The position numbers were made by a program, and so were the translations under genes. 14,143 nt of DNA, taken from Actinomycetes bacterium. Lineage in GTDB: Bacteria > Actinomycetota > Acidimicrobiia > Acidimicrobiales > Acidimicrobiaceae. This document shows positions 1-10,605 of this stretch, piece after piece. A model generated the notes under the pieces. That model saw only the letters and a list, made by a program, of their open reading frames with translations. It did no database searches and was not told the DNA's origin. Where the stretch lies: positions 1-14,143 of the forward strand of contig JAJYFP010000009.1 of NCBI GenBank assembly GCA_021790855.1, written 5' to 3'. Position 1 is the first letter of the stretch, and every line of letters starts with the position of its first letter.

Positions 1-1812
1 CTCCAGAAGCACCGGGCTCGCAGCCCTGGCAGCCTTTTTGACAGCCATGGAACCAGCGATCTTGAAGGCCATCTCCGAGGAGTCGACCTCGTGGTAGGAA
101 CCAAATACCAATGTCGCACGAACGTCAACCATAGGATATCCAGCCACAACACCACTTTGTAAAGCTTCTTGAATACCAGCCCCGACGGCAGGTATATACT
201 CTCGAGGAATAACACCACCAGAGATCTTATCGACAAACTCAAATCCGCCGCCAGGTCCAAGGGGCTCAAAGTTAATAACAACGTGTCCATATTGCCCACG
301 TCCACCTGACTGCCTGATGTATTTCTCTTCAATCTTCTCGACAGCCTTTGTGATGGTTTCACGATAGGCCACCTGTGGTTTACCAACGTTTGCCTCTACC
401 TTAAACTCACGTAGCATGCGGTCTACCAACACCTCAAGGTGCAGTTCGCCCATCCCAGAGATAACCGTTTGTCCAGTCTCCTCATCGGAGCGAACTCTAA
501 AGGTAGGGTCCTCTTCTGAAAGGGCAAAAAGTGCTCTACCCATTTTTTCCTGGTCAGCTTTCGTCTTTGGCTCAACCGCAACATGGATAACCGGCTCTGG
601 GAACTCCAACGCCTCGAGAACGATTGGCGCATCCAAACTGGAAAGCGTGTCTCCTGTCGTTGTATGCTTCAAACCAACAGCAGCAACGATATCGCCAGCA
701 TAGACCGTATCGATATCTTCCCTATGGTTAGCGTGCATTAAAAGAATTCTGCCAATTCTCTCTTTCTTGTCCTTGGTAGAGTTTAAAACAGTAGCACCTT
801 TTTCCAAAGTACCTGAGTATACCCTGAAATACGTTAGTTTCCCAACAAAGGGGTCTGTCATGATCTTGAACGCAAGAGCGGAGAACGACTCTTTATCATC
901 AGGTCTTCTCTCCAGAGAATCAGAGCCAGACATTGATATACCTTGTGCTGGGTCTATATCCACAGGCGATGGAAGAAAATCTACGACAGCGTCCAGCATC
1001 GGTTGAACGCCCTTGTTTTTAAACGCCGACCCACACAACGTTGGCACAGCATGCCCGCCGATCGTAACTCTTCTCACGACCCCTCTAAGAAACTCTGGGG
1101 TAATAGGATCATCAGACAGATAGGCTTCCATTAAAGGATCGTCATAGTTTGAAAGTACATCGATCAACTCATGGTGCGCTGCTTCTGCTGCTTCGCGCAT
1201 CGCTTCAGGAATCTCGGTTACTGCATACTTCTCGCCGAGCGTGTCCTCCCAGACCTTCGCATTCATCTCGATCAGGTCAACGATTCCTGTAAAGTTTCCT
1301 TCGGCCCCGATAGGGAGTTGAATCACCGCAGGAACTGCATCAAGACGATCTCTTATCATCTCGACACACCGTTCAAAGTTTGCACCGACACGATCCATCT
1401 TGTTGACAAAACACATACGAGGAACGCCATACTTATTCGCCTGGCGCCATACCGTCTCTGTTTGTGGTTCAACACCAGCTACGGCATCAAAGACTGCTAC
1501 TGCACCATCTAATACGCGTAACGACCGTTCCACCTCGACTGTAAAGTCAACGTGACCTGGTGTATCGATGATATTTATGCGATGATCTCTCCAGAAACAA
1601 GTTGTAGCAGCAGAGGTTATCGTGATCCCGCGCTCTTGCTCTTGAGGCATCCAGTCCATTGTGGCAGCGCCCTCATGGACCTCGCCGATCTTGTAGTTCT
1701 TGCCGGTATAGTATAAAATTCGCTCAGTCGTCGTCGTCTTACCAGCGTCAATATGCGCCATGATACCGATATTTCGTATCCTCTCGATCGGATACTCTCG
1801 CTTGGTACTCAT
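1..1812 (-). CDS. fusA: Elongation factor G (EF-G), C-terminus cut off by window edge
   Basis: EF-G is the cytoplasmic GTPase that drives translocation of tRNA and mRNA on the ribosome and, with RRF, ribosome recycling. The frame is open from ATG at 1812 to the window edge, 604 codons of about 700 expected, so roughly the last 95 residues (domain V and the C-terminal helix) are missing because of the window and not because of mutation. All G-domain motifs are visible: AHIDAGKT at 19-26, switch I ending EQERGIT near 58-64, DTPGH at 83-87 with the catalytic His87, NKMD at 137-140 and GSAF at 261-264. Domain IV follows (RGQYGHVV, then [10 protein letters not shown]). It is the third gene of the str operon, 88 bases after rpsG. 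The Shine-Dalgarno match is poor (AGAAG directly against the ATG, AAGGA 15 bases away), which is odd for such a highly expressed gene. No other in-frame start lies just upstream. The assignment as the main housekeeping EF-G is very secure. Confidence 0.98.
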   Translation of the reverse strand, partial: MSTKREYPIERIRNIGIMAHIDAGKTTTTERILYYTGKNYKIGEVHEGAATMDWMPQEQERGITITSAATTCFWRDHRINIIDTPGHVDFTVEVERSLRVLDGAVAVFDAVAGVEPQTETVWRQANKYGVPRMCFVNKMDRVGANFERCVEMIRDRLDAVPAVIQLPIGAEGNFTGIVDLIEMNAKVWEDTLGEKYAVTEIPEAMREAAEAAHHELIDVLSNYDDPLMEAYLSDDPITPEFLRGVVRRVTIGGHAVPTLCGSAFKNKGVQPMLDAVVDFLPSPVDIDPAQGISMSGSDSLERRPDDKESFSALAFKIMTDPFVGKLTYFRVYSGTLEKGATVLNSTKDKKERIGRILLMHANHREDIDTVYAGDIVAAVGLKHTTTGDTLSSLDAPIVLEALEFPEPVIHVAVEPKTKADQEKMGRALFALSEEDPTFRVRSDEETGQTVISGMGELHLEVLVDRMLREFKVEANVGKPQVAYRETITKAVEKIEEKYIRQSGGRGQYGHVVINFEPLGPGGGFEFVDKISGGVIPREYIPAVGAGIQEALQSGVVAGYPMVDVRATLVFGSYHEVDSSEMAFKIAGSMAVKKAARAASPVLLE

Positions 1813-1853
1813 CTTCTTTGTACTAAATCCTTTTTCATAACGTACTCTAGCGT

Positions 1854-1882
1854 TTCCTAGTTAACTTAATTGAAGTTGTCAA
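1854..1882 (-). promoter_or_regulatory. Possible fusA promoter in the rpsG-fusA spacer
   Basis: The spacer contains a perfect -35 hexamer TTGACA (1882-1877) followed after 17 bases by TAGGAA (1859-1854), a weak -10 with three of six consensus bases. A short inverted repeat, AACTT-CAATT-AAGTT, begins in the last bases of the -35 and fills most of the spacer. An internal promoter for fusA, in addition to read-through from rpsL, would fit, but the weak -10 leaves this as a suggestion. Confidence 0.3.
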
Positions 1883-1900
1883 TACCTGGCATCTGCGCTG

Positions 1901-2371
1901 CTACCAACGGTAGTGAGCAAACGCCTTGTTTGACTCAGCCATCTTGTGGAGATCTTCTTTTCTCTTTACAGAAGCGCCTATCCCAGAAGATGCATCAAGA
2001 ATCTCGTTTGCAAGTCTTTGTACCATTGTCTTTTCACGTCTGGCACGCGAGTAACTAACAATCCATCTAATAGATAACGTGGTGCCTCGACGATTCTTTA
2101 CATCCACGGGAACCTGATAGGTAGCTCCACCGACTCTCCTTGAGCGCACCTCGAGCTCAGGTTTCGTATTTTCTACAGCTCGCTTGAGAACCGTTAAAGG
2201 GTCATTACCCGTCTTTTCGCGGATCTCCTCCAGTGCGCCATAAACGATGTGCTGAGCAACAGTCTTCTTGCCCCGCGACAACAATTTATTGGTGAGTTGT
2301 GTTACTAATACCGAGTGAAAGACTGGATCCGGGGCTAGCTCTCTCCGCTCTATTGGACCTTTACGTGGCAC
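1901..2371 (-). CDS. rpsG: 30S ribosomal protein S7
   Basis: S7 is a primary binder of the 3' major domain of 16S rRNA, starts assembly of the 30S head and lines the mRNA exit and E-site region. The 156-residue product is full length, with the typical start [16 protein letters not shown], the basic [13 protein letters not shown] segment (about 76-88) and the end [11 protein letters not shown]. The start is GTG at 2371, only 4 bases after the rpsL stop; its GGGAG-type Shine-Dalgarno lies inside the last codons of rpsL, so translation of the two genes is probably coupled. In the E. coli str operon S7 is the autogenous repressor that acts in the S12-S7 spacer. Here that spacer is too short for the same structure, so a different arrangement is inferred. 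Confidence 0.98.
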   Translation of the reverse strand: MPRKGPIERRELAPDPVFHSVLVTQLTNKLLSRGKKTVAQHIVYGALEEIREKTGNDPLTVLKRAVENTKPELEVRSRRVGGATYQVPVDVKNRRGTTLSIRWIVSYSRARREKTMVQRLANEILDASSGIGASVKRKEDLHKMAESNKAFAHYRW

Positions 2372-2375
2372 TTAA

Positions 2376-2747
2376 CTACTTCTCCCTCTTAGCGCCGTAG
2401 CGACTTCTTGCTTGTTTTCGATTCTTCACGCCTGCAGTGTCAAGCGTCCCTCGAATAATTTTGTACCTAACACCTGGAAGGTCCTTAACACGACCACCGC
2501 GGACAAGCACTATAGAGTGTTCCTGCAGGTTATGGCCGACCCCTGGAATGTATGCGGTCACCTCTACCCCAGAGGTGAGTCTCACTCGAGCTACCTTACG
2601 CAAAGCTGAGTTAGGCTTCTTGGGCGTGGTAGTATAGACGCGCGTACACACACCACGACGTTGCGGTGAACCCTTCAAAGCAGGGGTTTTCGTCTTTGTT
2701 CTCTTAGTCTCGCGACCTTTGCGCACCAATTGAGCGATCGTGGGCAC
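2376..2747 (-). CDS. rpsL: 30S ribosomal protein S12
   Basis: S12 sits at the 30S decoding centre and contacts the A-site codon-anticodon helix and EF-Tu or EF-G. At 123 residues it has the normal actinobacterial length. The decoding loop [11 protein letters not shown] (41-51) and [10 protein letters not shown] (83-92) are intact. Lys43 and Lys88, where streptomycin-resistance changes arise in mycobacteria and at the equivalent E. coli sites, are wild type, and Asp89 is the usual methylthiolation site. Translation starts at GTG (2747) behind AGAGGA about 6 bases upstream. It is the first gene of the str operon, 135 bases after rpoC, and a candidate promoter lies in that gap. Identity is certain. 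Confidence 0.98.
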   Translation of the reverse strand: MPTIAQLVRKGRETKRTKTKTPALKGSPQRRGVCTRVYTTTPKKPNSALRKVARVRLTSGVEVTAYIPGVGHNLQEHSIVLVRGGRVKDLPGVRYKIIRGTLDTAGVKNRKQARSRYGAKREK

Positions 2748-2822
2748 GACAATCCTCTCTCAGAAAATCATTTGAGTCTGCAGTAGATACCTTCTACCGA
2801 GACAAACCAAAGTTACATATTA

Positions 2823-2868
2823 TGCGGATGGAGCGTCGATCATATCACAGAAACGTCAACCATCCGCA
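2823..2868. repeat. Inverted repeat, 9-bp arms, in the rpoC-rpsL spacer
   Basis: The arms TGCGGATGG (2823-2831) and CCATCCGCA (2860-2868) are perfect complements separated by 28 bases. No run of T follows on either strand, so it does not look like an intrinsic terminator. The interval between the arms holds an extended -10 motif reading toward rpsL. It could be an operator for a dimeric or looping regulator, or an RNA stem in transcripts reading through from rpoC. Confidence 0.6.
2839..2847 (-). promoter_or_regulatory. Extended -10 element, possible str operon promoter
   Basis: On the minus strand TGATATGAT reads as a TGN extension plus TATGAT, which differs from TATAAT at one position. The best -35 candidate is TTGCGG at 2869-2864 with a long 19-base spacer, or none, since extended -10 promoters can do without one. 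The predicted start near 2830-2834 would leave a leader of about 85 bases, including a small hairpin GTAGA-AGGTA-TCTAC (2797-2783), before the rpsL GTG. A separate str promoter downstream of rpoC is common in Actinobacteria. Confidence 0.4.
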
Positions 2869-2882
2869 AAATCTTCCTAAAT

Positions 2883-5800
2883 CTATATTTCACCCAGTAG
2901 ATCTGGGGGAGTATCATCTTCTTCAAGGACAATCTCCTCATCCGTCTCTAGTTCGTCCTCATAAGTTGATGGACTTCTATAGTCGGAGTAGTAGCCATAA
3001 TCATCCTCATAGTCCTGAGAACTCCAAAATGAAAGTGGTTTAGCATCTGGAGCACTGACTTGGAAGGATCGATACTCCTTCATCCCCGTTCCTGCCGGAA
3101 TCAACTTACCAATAATGATGTTTTCTTTCAAGCCTAACAAAGAGTCGGACTTACCTTCAATAGCAGCTTCAGTCAAGACTCTTGTAGTCTCTTGGAAAGA
3201 TGCCGCAGAAAGCCACGACTCCGTAGCCAATGAGGCTTTTGTAATACCCATGAGTTCGGGTCTGCCCTCTGCTGGCTTGCCTCCACGAGCTACTACAGCT
3301 CTGTTAGTATCCGCATAAACTCGTGCGTCCACTCGTTCGCCTGGCAGAAAGTCCGTGTCACCGGGTTCAGCAACCGTCACTCTTCTGAGCATTTGACGTA
3401 CTATAAGTTCGATATGTTTGTCGTGAATAGATACACCTTGATCACGGTAGACCTTTTGAACCTCCTCAACCAGATACTGTTGAGTCTCTCTTATACCTTT
3501 GACTTCGAGCAGCTGTTTAGGATCTTTTGGTCCTTCCACAAGAGCATCACCCGCTTCGACCTCTTGGCCATCTACAACCTCAAGATGAGTTCGCAAGGAA
3601 AGATCATAGCTCTCTTCCTCACCTTCATCGGAAACAACAGTTACCCGTCGAACCGCTTCGCCCTCTTCTATACGAACTACACCCGACGTATAAGAAAGTA
3701 TGGCAGCACCTTTAGGTGTACGCGCTTCAAAAAGTTCTACGACTCTTGGTAGGCCGTGCGTAATGTCCTCACCTGCGATACCACCTTGATGGAAGGTACG
3801 CATAGTGAGCTGAGTTCCCGGCTCTCCAATTGACTGGGCTGCCACCACGCCGATAGCCTCACCTAATTCAATCTGACCGGCCCCAGCAAGAGCTTGGCCG
3901 TAACACAGTGCACACACCCCGTGCTCTGTATCACAGGTCAATACAGAACGAACCCTGATACGATTTACGGACTCGTCATTGCGTATAGCCGCTACCAGCT
4001 TATCGGTAAGGAGAGTACCCGCTTGCATCGTCGTTCCATCTGTTAGTGAAACCGGTTCTGCGAGCACCCTGCCATACGCTCTTGTCTCTAGGTAATACCG
4101 TTTGCCTGCTTCATCTGGTTTGGCATCTTCGATCCAGATTCCTCGAGAGGTACCGCAATCTATCTCACGCACGATCAGCTCTTGCGCGACGTCCACCAAA
4201 CGCCGAGTCAGATATCCAGAGTCCGCCGTTCTGAGAGCCGTGTCCGCCAAACCTTTTCTCGCTCCGTGCGTAGAGATGAAGTACTCAAGTACCGACAGTC
4301 CCTCACGGAAAGACGAAACGATAGGACGGGGAATCATCTCACCTCGCGGATTAGAAACAAGGCCCTTCATACCAGAGATCTGTCTAACCTGTTGAGCGTT
4401 ACCACGTGCTCCCGAATCAACCATCATGTTGATAGGGTTGAAGATATCAGATGCAAGCATCTGATCCATTGCTTTACCAATCTCGGAGTTGGCCGCTGTC
4501 CAAATCTCAATCTCTTTTTGTTTACGTTCGTCGTCTGTGATTATTCCACGTTTAAACTGCTGCTCCGCCTTTTGAGCCTCTTTCTCGTGACGATCAATGA
4601 TCTCCGCCTTATTAGCTGGCGTACGAACGTCGTTAATTGAGATAGTAAGACCACTTTGAGAAGCAAATCTAAATCCGATCGCCTTGATCTTATCGAGTGA
4701 TTCTTGTGCTACACCTTTTGGAAAGTTGTTAGCGATCTCCTCTACGATGGACCCAATTGGGGTAGCTTTTTTACCAATCAACTCGTTGACAAAACGAAAG
4801 CCTTTGGGAAGAGTCTCATTGAAAAATATTCTCCCAACGGTAGTATCGATTGTTTCGTAGATCGGAGCGCCTTCTTCGTCTACTCCAACTTCTCGTCTGT
4901 ACAGCACCTTTGTGTGGACAGTAACTTCTTTGGACTCATACGCCATCTCCACTTCGTACAGATGCCGGAAAACCCTGCCCTCACCAGCCGCTCCAGGGAC
5001 TTCGGTTGTGAGGTAGTAGATACCAAATACCATGTCCTGCGTAGGCACCGTAATCGGTCGTCCAGTTGCAGGTGAGATTATGTTATTTGCTGAGAGCATG
5101 AGAACACGAGCCTCTGCCTGCGCCTCAGGTGAAAGCGGAAGGTGCACAGCCATCTGATCACCGTCAAAGTCCGCGTTAAATGCCGCACAGACTAACGGAT
5201 GTATCTGGATCGCCTTTCCTTCGACCAAAACCGGTTCAAATGCCTGGATTCCTAACCGGTGAAGTGTAGGGGCACGGTTTAACATGACCGGATGTTCCTT
5301 TATAACCGCGTCAAGAACCTCCCATACCTGGGCACGGCGACGTTCCACCATACGCTTTGCAGATTTAATGTTCTGAGCGTAGTCAAGGTCAACCAGTCGT
5401 TTCATCACAAAGGGCTTGAACAACTCCAACGCCATTTGCTTAGGAAGTCCACACTGATGCAGCTTCAAAGTCGGCCCAACGACAATAACGCTACGGCCAG
5501 AGTAGTCGACCCTCTTACCGAGCAGGTTCTGACGAAATCTTCCCTGCTTCCCCTTCAGCATGTCAGAGAGGCTCTTAAGAGGTCGATTACCAGGACCAGC
5601 CACCGGTCGGCCTCGACGCCCGTTATCGAAAAGGGCATCTACAGCTTCTTGTAGCATACGTTTCTCATTATTGACGATAATCTCTGGAGCACCCAGATCC
5701 AACAGACGCTTGAGCCGGTTGTTTCGGTTGATGACCCTGCGATACAGATCGTTCAAGTCTGAGGTTGCAAAGCGACCACCATCAAGTTGAACCATCGGTC

Positions 5801-6830
5801 TAAGATCGGGAGGAATGACCGGAACTATTCCCAGTATCATCGCCCCAGGATCGTTTATTCTCCTGTCCTCGCTATCTCGACGATTAAAAGCAGATACGAT
5901 CTTTAGCCTTTTGATCGCCTTCTGTCGTCTTTGCACAGAGAGGGGCCTTCTTGAGTCAGCCGGTTCAATCATCTCACGAAGTTTGATCTCTTCTTGATCT
6001 AGATCGAGACGATCTATCAACTTGCGAATCGCTTCTGCTCCCATCCCGCCTTCGAAGTAGTCGCCATATCGATCTTTAAGTTCTCTCCAAAGAAGCTCAT
6101 CCTCGATTATCATGCGGCCATGAAGTTCTCTGAACTCCTCAAATGCCCTACGATACAGATCCAACTTGTTATCAAAGCGATCCCTTATGTAGGCAATCTC
6201 TTTGTCGGCTTGCTTTTGACGCGCACGTAGATCAGCATCTTTGGCTGAGTTGGCTTCTAGTTCAGCAAGGTCCTTCTCTAGGTCCTGGAACTGCTTCTCT
6301 AATGCCAGGTCCCTTTGGCTTTCAAGTTCTTTTAGTTCCTCCCGAAGCTCAGCTTCCAAGTTAGGTAAATCCTCATGACGTCGATCTACATCCACCCAAG
6401 TTACTAAATTGGCAGCAAAGTAGATCACTTTCTCAAGTTGCTTTGCCTTCAGCTCTTCTTTCGTTGTAGTACCCATTAAAAGATACGCGAGCCAAGACCG
6501 TGTACCTCTGAGATACCAGATATGGACTACGGGAGCTGCAAGTTCGATGTGACCCATTCGCTCTCTACGAACCTTGGATCGCGTTACTTCAACTCCGCAT
6601 CTTTCACAGATGATACCTTTAAAACGAACTCTCTTGTACTTGCCGCAGGAACATTCCCAATCTCGAGTAGGACCAAAGATCTTCTCGCAAAAGAGTCCGT
6701 CTTTTTCTGGACGAAGCGTGCGATAGTTTATTGTTTCAGGTTTTTTCACTTCGCCATGAGACCATGACAGAATGTGGTCTGAAGTGGCAAGCCCTATTCG
6801 TAGTTGTTCAAAGTTATTTAAGTCGAGCAT
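2883..6830 (-). CDS. rpoC: RNA polymerase beta-prime subunit
   Basis: Beta-prime forms one half of the RNA polymerase clamp and holds the catalytic Mg2+. The 1315-residue product is full length. Visible landmarks: the N-terminal zinc ribbon with Cys60, Cys62, Cys75 and Cys78; the lid/rudder and sigma-binding coiled-coil area (about 290-390); the catalytic NADFDGDQ at 552-559 with Asp554, Asp556 and Asp558; the trigger loop and helix [19 protein letters not shown] (856-874); and the second zinc site Cys892, Cys966, Cys973 and Cys976. Residues 155-235 are a Glu/Lys/Arg-rich, probably coiled-coil insertion, usual in actinobacterial beta-prime. The tail has a Tyr/Asp-rich stretch ending near SDYR, typical of Actinobacteria, but then runs on for about 30 acidic residues to a DLLGEI end. 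The ATG at 6830 overlaps the rpoB stop (TAATG), so re-initiation by terminating ribosomes is likely and would keep beta and beta-prime near 1:1. Confidence 0.99.
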   Translation of the reverse strand: MLDLNNFEQLRIGLATSDHILSWSHGEVKKPETINYRTLRPEKDGLFCEKIFGPTRDWECSCGKYKRVRFKGIICERCGVEVTRSKVRRERMGHIELAAPVVHIWYLRGTRSWLAYLLMGTTTKEELKAKQLEKVIYFAANLVTWVDVDRRHEDLPNLEAELREELKELESQRDLALEKQFQDLEKDLAELEANSAKDADLRARQKQADKEIAYIRDRFDNKLDLYRRAFEEFRELHGRMIIEDELLWRELKDRYGDYFEGGMGAEAIRKLIDRLDLDQEEIKLREMIEPADSRRPLSVQRRQKAIKRLKIVSAFNRRDSEDRRINDPGAMILGIVPVIPPDLRPMVQLDGGRFATSDLNDLYRRVINRNNRLKRLLDLGAPEIIVNNEKRMLQEAVDALFDNGRRGRPVAGPGNRPLKSLSDMLKGKQGRFRQNLLGKRVDYSGRSVIVVGPTLKLHQCGLPKQMALELFKPFVMKRLVDLDYAQNIKSAKRMVERRRAQVWEVLDAVIKEHPVMLNRAPTLHRLGIQAFEPVLVEGKAIQIHPLVCAAFNADFDGDQMAVHLPLSPEAQAEARVLMLSANNIISPATGRPITVPTQDMVFGIYYLTTEVPGAAGEGRVFRHLYEVEMAYESKEVTVHTKVLYRREVGVDEEGAPIYETIDTTVGRIFFNETLPKGFRFVNELIGKKATPIGSIVEEIANNFPKGVAQESLDKIKAIGFRFASQSGLTISINDVRTPANKAEIIDRHEKEAQKAEQQFKRGIITDDERKQKEIEIWTAANSEIGKAMDQMLASDIFNPINMMVDSGARGNAQQVRQISGMKGLVSNPRGEMIPRPIVSSFREGLSVLEYFISTHGARKGLADTALRTADSGYLTRRLVDVAQELIVREIDCGTSRGIWIEDAKPDEAGKRYYLETRAYGRVLAEPVSLTDGTTMQAGTLLTDKLVAAIRNDESVNRIRVRSVLTCDTEHGVCALCYGQALAGAGQIELGEAIGVVAAQSIGEPGTQLTMRTFHQGGIAGEDITHGLPRVVELFEARTPKGAAILSYTSGVVRIEEGEAVRRVTVVSDEGEEESYDLSLRTHLEVVDGQEVEAGDALVEGPKDPKQLLEVKGIRETQQYLVEEVQKVYRDQGVSIHDKHIELIVRQMLRRVTVAEPGDTDFLPGERVDARVYADTNRAVVARGGKPAEGRPELMGITKASLATESWLSAASFQETTRVLTEAAIEGKSDSLLGLKENIIIGKLIPAGTGMKEYRSFQVSAPDAKPLSFWSSQDYEDDYGYYSDYRSPSTYEDELETDEEIVLEEDDTPPDLLGEI

Positions 6831-9800
6831 TAAAGACCACCGTCCTCACTTCTGTACCCTTCACCGTAGTCAGATCCTCTCTCGGGCCTAGAGATGTCAA
6901 TCCCCAGTTCCTCAACGCTCCTGTAAGCGTCCTCGTCCAACTCTCTCATTTGGATCTCTTCTCCTAGCGCTGAAAGTACCTCAACGTTCAGACACAGAGA
7001 CTGCATCTCTTTTATCAAAACCTTGAAACTTTCAGGTATACCCGGCTCTGGTATATTTTCGCCTTTAACAATTGATTCGTAAACTTTTACTCGTCCCACC
7101 ACATCATCAGATTTGATTGTGAGCAACTCTTGCAGAGCGTATGCAGCGCCATATGCTTCCAGCGCCCACACTTCCATCTCTCCAAAGCGTTGTCCACCAA
7201 ACTGTGCTTTTCCACCAAGTGGCTGCTGCGTAATCATCGAGTATGGTCCTGTAGAACGAGCGTGTATCTTGTCATCGACCAAGTGCGCCAACTTGAGGAT
7301 GTAGACATATCCTACCGAAATAGGGTTATCGTAAGGCTCTCCGGTTCTCCCATTAAAAAGCGTTGCCTTCCCGTCAACACCTATCTGCCGACGACCGTCT
7401 GCAGAGTCGGGATTGAGATCTTCAAACACCTTTTGGATAGTTGGGTGACGCCCTGACTTGCTCTCTTCATCCCAGTGGGCACCGTCAAAAACCGGAGTTG
7501 CCACCCATGTAGATGGTTCCGTTCGAGGTCTGGTTTTCACTTCGGTTCCCTTTATAGGAGTTGAGGCGAGCTCATTCGACTTCCATCCCCATCTAGCTGC
7601 GTATCCAAGATGAGATTCCAGCACCTGACCCACGTTCATTCTCGAGGGGACACCCAAGGGGCTAAGAATAATATCGACAGGAGTACCATCTGAAAGATAA
7701 GGCATGTCTTCAAGAGGAAGAATCTTTGATATCACACCTTTGTTACCGTGGCGACCAGCTAGCTTATCGCCTTCTGTAATCTTTCGTCTCTGAGCCACGT
7801 ATACACGGACAAGCTGATTCACACCGGGTGCCAACTCAGTTGAGTCTTCCCGTGTAAACACTTTCACATCAATAACTTTCCCAGACTCCCCATGAGGAAC
7901 TTTGAGTGAAGTATCTCTAACCTCCCTGGATTTCTCCCCGAAGATTGCTCTAAGCAGCCTTTCCTCTGGAGTGAGTTCAGTCTCTCCCTTGGGAGTCACC
8001 TTTCCTACCAAGATGTCGCCCGGTCCAACTTCAGCGCCTATACGTACAATACCTCGCTCGTCGAGGTCCGCCAGGATCTCTTCTGAAAGATTGGGGATGT
8101 CGCGAGTTATCTCTTCCGCTCCCAATTTTGTATCACGAGCATCAGTTTCATACTCCTCGATGTGTATCGAGGTCAGCACATCATCACGAACTAGTCGTTC
8201 AGAGAGAATGATGGCATCTTCGTAGTTATATCCCTCCCATGGCATAAATGCCACTAAAAGATTTTTGCCAAGGGCTAACTCGCCGTTGTGCGTAGCCGGA
8301 CCGTCAGCCAACAGGTCACCCTTTTCGACTTGACGACCAACTTCAACCAAGACCTTCTGATTGAGACAGGTATTTTGGTTGGATCGTTTGAACTTGGAGA
8401 GGCGATAGATTTTTCGTCCAAGAACGCGGTCGAACCGGTCGCTTTGACCTGGTGAATACTCTACCACGATACTTTCGCCGGAAACTTCCGTCACCACTCC
8501 CGTGCCTTCAGCCAAAATCACATCGCCAGCATCTTGAGCAGCGCGAGCTTCCACTCCCGTTCCGATATAAGGTGCTTCTGGGACAACCAAAGGCACCGCT
8601 TGCTTTTGCATGTTGGCGCCCATGAGAGCTCTGTTAGCATCGTCATGTTCAATAAAGGGAATAAGAGACGTGGAAACCGAAATAATCTGTTTCGGCGAAA
8701 CGTCCATGAGATCGACCTCGGCTGCGGGAACAACATCAACCTCTGAGGTAGATCCATAAGAGACTGCGTTTGCTCCCACTCTAACAACTGCACCCTGTGG
8801 TGCCCTTCGGACAAGAACTCTGTCCTCTAAGAACCTTCCATCAGAGTCGATCTTTGCGGAAGCTTGAGCAATAACATACTCTTCCTCCTCATCCGCGGCC
8901 AGATAAACAATATCGTTACTTACACGACCGTCAGATACCTTTCGGTATGGCGTCTCGATAAATCCGTGATCGTTGACCTTTGCGAAGGTGGCCAGTGCTC
9001 CAATAAGACCAATGTTCGGTCCTTCGGGAGTTTCGATAGGGCACATGCGACCGTAGTGCGAAGAGTGAACGTCTCTAACCTCAAAGCCTGCCCGCTCCCT
9101 CGAAAGACCTCCAGGTCCAAGAGCCGAGAGCCTACGTTTGTGGGCTAGGCCGGACAGCGGGTTATTCTGATCCATAAACTGAGATAGCTGCGAGGTGCCA
9201 AAGAACTCTTTGATAGCCGCAACGACTGGACGAATGTTAATCAGCGTTTGAGGGGTTATAGCCTCAACATCTTGGGTCGTCATCCTCTCACGAACAAGCC
9301 GTTCAAGTCTAGAAAGGCCCATACGAAGCTGATTCTGGATGAGTTCACCAACGCTCCTTACGCGTCGATTGGCAAAGTGATCTTGATCATCAAATCTATA
9401 TCCAGGCACGCCAGATGCCAGATGAAGCATGTATGAAGCAGTAGCAAGTATCTCTGGTCTCGACAGTACCGTGGGGTGTTCGGGATTGGCTTCCAGTGGA
9501 ATACCCAAGATCTCAGAAAGCTTCTGGAGTTCAGGACCGAGTTTTCTGTTCAGCTTGTATCGTCCAACTTTGGTAAGGTCGTAACGTTTTGGTGAAAAAA
9601 ACGCCATCTCGAAGTACGAACGAGCGGTGTCGGCCGTAGGTGGTTCGCCAGGTCGAGCCCTCCTGAAGATCTCGATCAAAGCTGCGTCTTCACGAGCTCG
9701 CGCAATATCAATATCTCGATCTTTGTTGAGAAGAGCCGCCTCTTCTTTAGCAGAGTCTGCCTTCTCTTTTTCCCATTGCGCTTCCAGGAAATCAAAATGT

Positions 9801-10444
9801 GCTACAAAACGATCTAGAAGTTCCGGATCTCCATATCCCAGTGCCCTCAGTAAGGTGAAAATAGGGAGGCGTCTCTTACGTGCAACTCTGGAACCGGCTG
9901 TTATATCTCGACCAGGTTTGCTCTCAACGTCAAACTCGATCCATTCACCTCGGTACGGATTGATCGTCGCAGTAACGATAGTCTTTGCGTCGCGCCCTTC
10001 TTGAAACAGTACACCTGGAGAACGAACAAGCTGGGAGACCACGACCCTTTCCGTACCGTTGATGATAAAGGTTCCCCGATTAGTCATCATGGGGAAGTCT
10101 CCCATAAAGACTGTTTGCTCTTTAATCTCATAGGTAGCCTTATTCGAAAACCTGGCTCGCACAAAGATAGGAGCCGAATAGGTCATGTCCTTTTCTTTAC
10201 ACTCCTCCACCGAGTACTTAGGCGGGGGTCTAAGATCGGGATCGTCTGGATCAAATTCAAGTTCTAAAGACAACTGACCGGTGAAGTCCTCAATGGGAGA
10301 TATATCCCTAAAGGTCTCCACCAGGCCTTCCTTTAAAAACCAGTTGAAAGAATCGCTTTGAATCGAGACCAGATCTGGCAAAGGCAGGACCTCGTCTACG
10401 TTGGCAAACGAATATCGTTCCGGAGACTTTAAACGGAAACTCAA
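6830..10444 (-). CDS. rpoB: RNA polymerase beta subunit
   Basis: Beta makes up the other half of the catalytic core and contains the rifampicin pocket. The 1204-residue protein is complete. The rifampicin region spans about 417-447, with Gln422, Asp425, His435, Arg438 and Ser440 (E. coli Gln513, Asp516, His526, Arg529, Ser531) all wild type; residue 434 is Ala instead of the usual Thr. [10 protein letters not shown] (740-749), [11 protein letters not shown] (894-904) and the C-terminal [19 protein letters not shown] clamp segment are intact. Residues about 217-258 form a charged, Ala/Glu/Lys-rich insertion, longer than I recall for the mycobacterial protein. The start is TTG at 10444: an in-frame TAG (10459-10457) lies five codons upstream, TTG is the only start codon between them, and AGGAG sits 7 bases ahead. 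It follows a terminator-like hairpin, so expression probably combines read-through from rplL with a promoter in the spacer. Confidence 0.99.
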   Translation of the reverse strand: MSFRLKSPERYSFANVDEVLPLPDLVSIQSDSFNWFLKEGLVETFRDISPIEDFTGQLSLELEFDPDDPDLRPPPKYSVEECKEKDMTYSAPIFVRARFSNKATYEIKEQTVFMGDFPMMTNRGTFIINGTERVVVSQLVRSPGVLFQEGRDAKTIVTATINPYRGEWIEFDVESKPGRDITAGSRVARKRRLPIFTLLRALGYGDPELLDRFVAHFDFLEAQWEKEKADSAKEEAALLNKDRDIDIARAREDAALIEIFRRARPGEPPTADTARSYFEMAFFSPKRYDLTKVGRYKLNRKLGPELQKLSEILGIPLEANPEHPTVLSRPEILATASYMLHLASGVPGYRFDDQDHFANRRVRSVGELIQNQLRMGLSRLERLVRERMTTQDVEAITPQTLINIRPVVAAIKEFFGTSQLSQFMDQNNPLSGLAHKRRLSALGPGGLSRERAGFEVRDVHSSHYGRMCPIETPEGPNIGLIGALATFAKVNDHGFIETPYRKVSDGRVSNDIVYLAADEEEEYVIAQASAKIDSDGRFLEDRVLVRRAPQGAVVRVGANAVSYGSTSEVDVVPAAEVDLMDVSPKQIISVSTSLIPFIEHDDANRALMGANMQKQAVPLVVPEAPYIGTGVEARAAQDAGDVILAEGTGVVTEVSGESIVVEYSPGQSDRFDRVLGRKIYRLSKFKRSNQNTCLNQKVLVEVGRQVEKGDLLADGPATHNGELALGKNLLVAFMPWEGYNYEDAIILSERLVRDDVLTSIHIEEYETDARDTKLGAEEITRDIPNLSEEILADLDERGIVRIGAEVGPGDILVGKVTPKGETELTPEERLLRAIFGEKSREVRDTSLKVPHGESGKVIDVKVFTREDSTELAPGVNQLVRVYVAQRRKITEGDKLAGRHGNKGVISKILPLEDMPYLSDGTPVDIILSPLGVPSRMNVGQVLESHLGYAARWGWKSNELASTPIKGTEVKTRPRTEPSTWVATPVFDGAHWDEESKSGRHPTIQKVFEDLNPDSADGRRQIGVDGKATLFNGRTGEPYDNPISVGYVYILKLAHLVDDKIHARSTGPYSMITQQPLGGKAQFGGQRFGEMEVWALEAYGAAYALQELLTIKSDDVVGRVKVYESIVKGENIPEPGIPESFKVLIKEMQSLCLNVEVLSALGEEIQMRELDEDAYRSVEELGIDISRPERGSDYGEGYRSEDGGL

Positions 10445-10605
10445 CGAGCAACTCCTCTAAGATAAATAAAAGTCACTTCAACCTCAAGGCCCTGAAAGGC
10501 GAACGCGAGGAAGTAAGGTAAGAAAACAACCTACAGACAGAGACTTTACGCACGACAATAGTAAGTATAGAACACGGCCGCCAAAACTTAGGCGCGTAAA
10601 TTGAC
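10445..10605 (-). promoter_or_regulatory. rpoB leader downstream of the attenuator, with a possible promoter
   Basis: This is the part of the 211-base rplL-rpoB spacer that follows the terminator-like hairpin. The best -10 candidate is TATACT at 10569-10564, one mismatch from consensus, but no good -35 stands 16-18 bases upstream. A weaker pair is TTGTCG with TAGGTT at 19 bases. Actinobacterial rpoB genes often have their own promoter here, so one is expected, but the sequence does not settle its position. The Shine-Dalgarno AGGAG (10456-10452) closes the region. Confidence 0.3.

Noticed and set aside
2823..2868. Inverted repeat after rpoC as an intrinsic terminator
   Set aside because: The loop is 28 bases and the sequence after either arm lacks a T run.
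4182..4640. Plus-strand open frame of 152 codons inside rpoC
   Set aside because: It is antisense to a conserved coding region, has unremarkable low-complexity sequence and no recognisable domain or ribosome binding site; it is a shadow of rpoC codon use.
9627..10004. Plus-strand open frame of 125 codons inside rpoB
   Set aside because: Its Ser/Arg/Ala-rich composition is what the antisense of the charged RpoB segment would give, and nothing supports expression.
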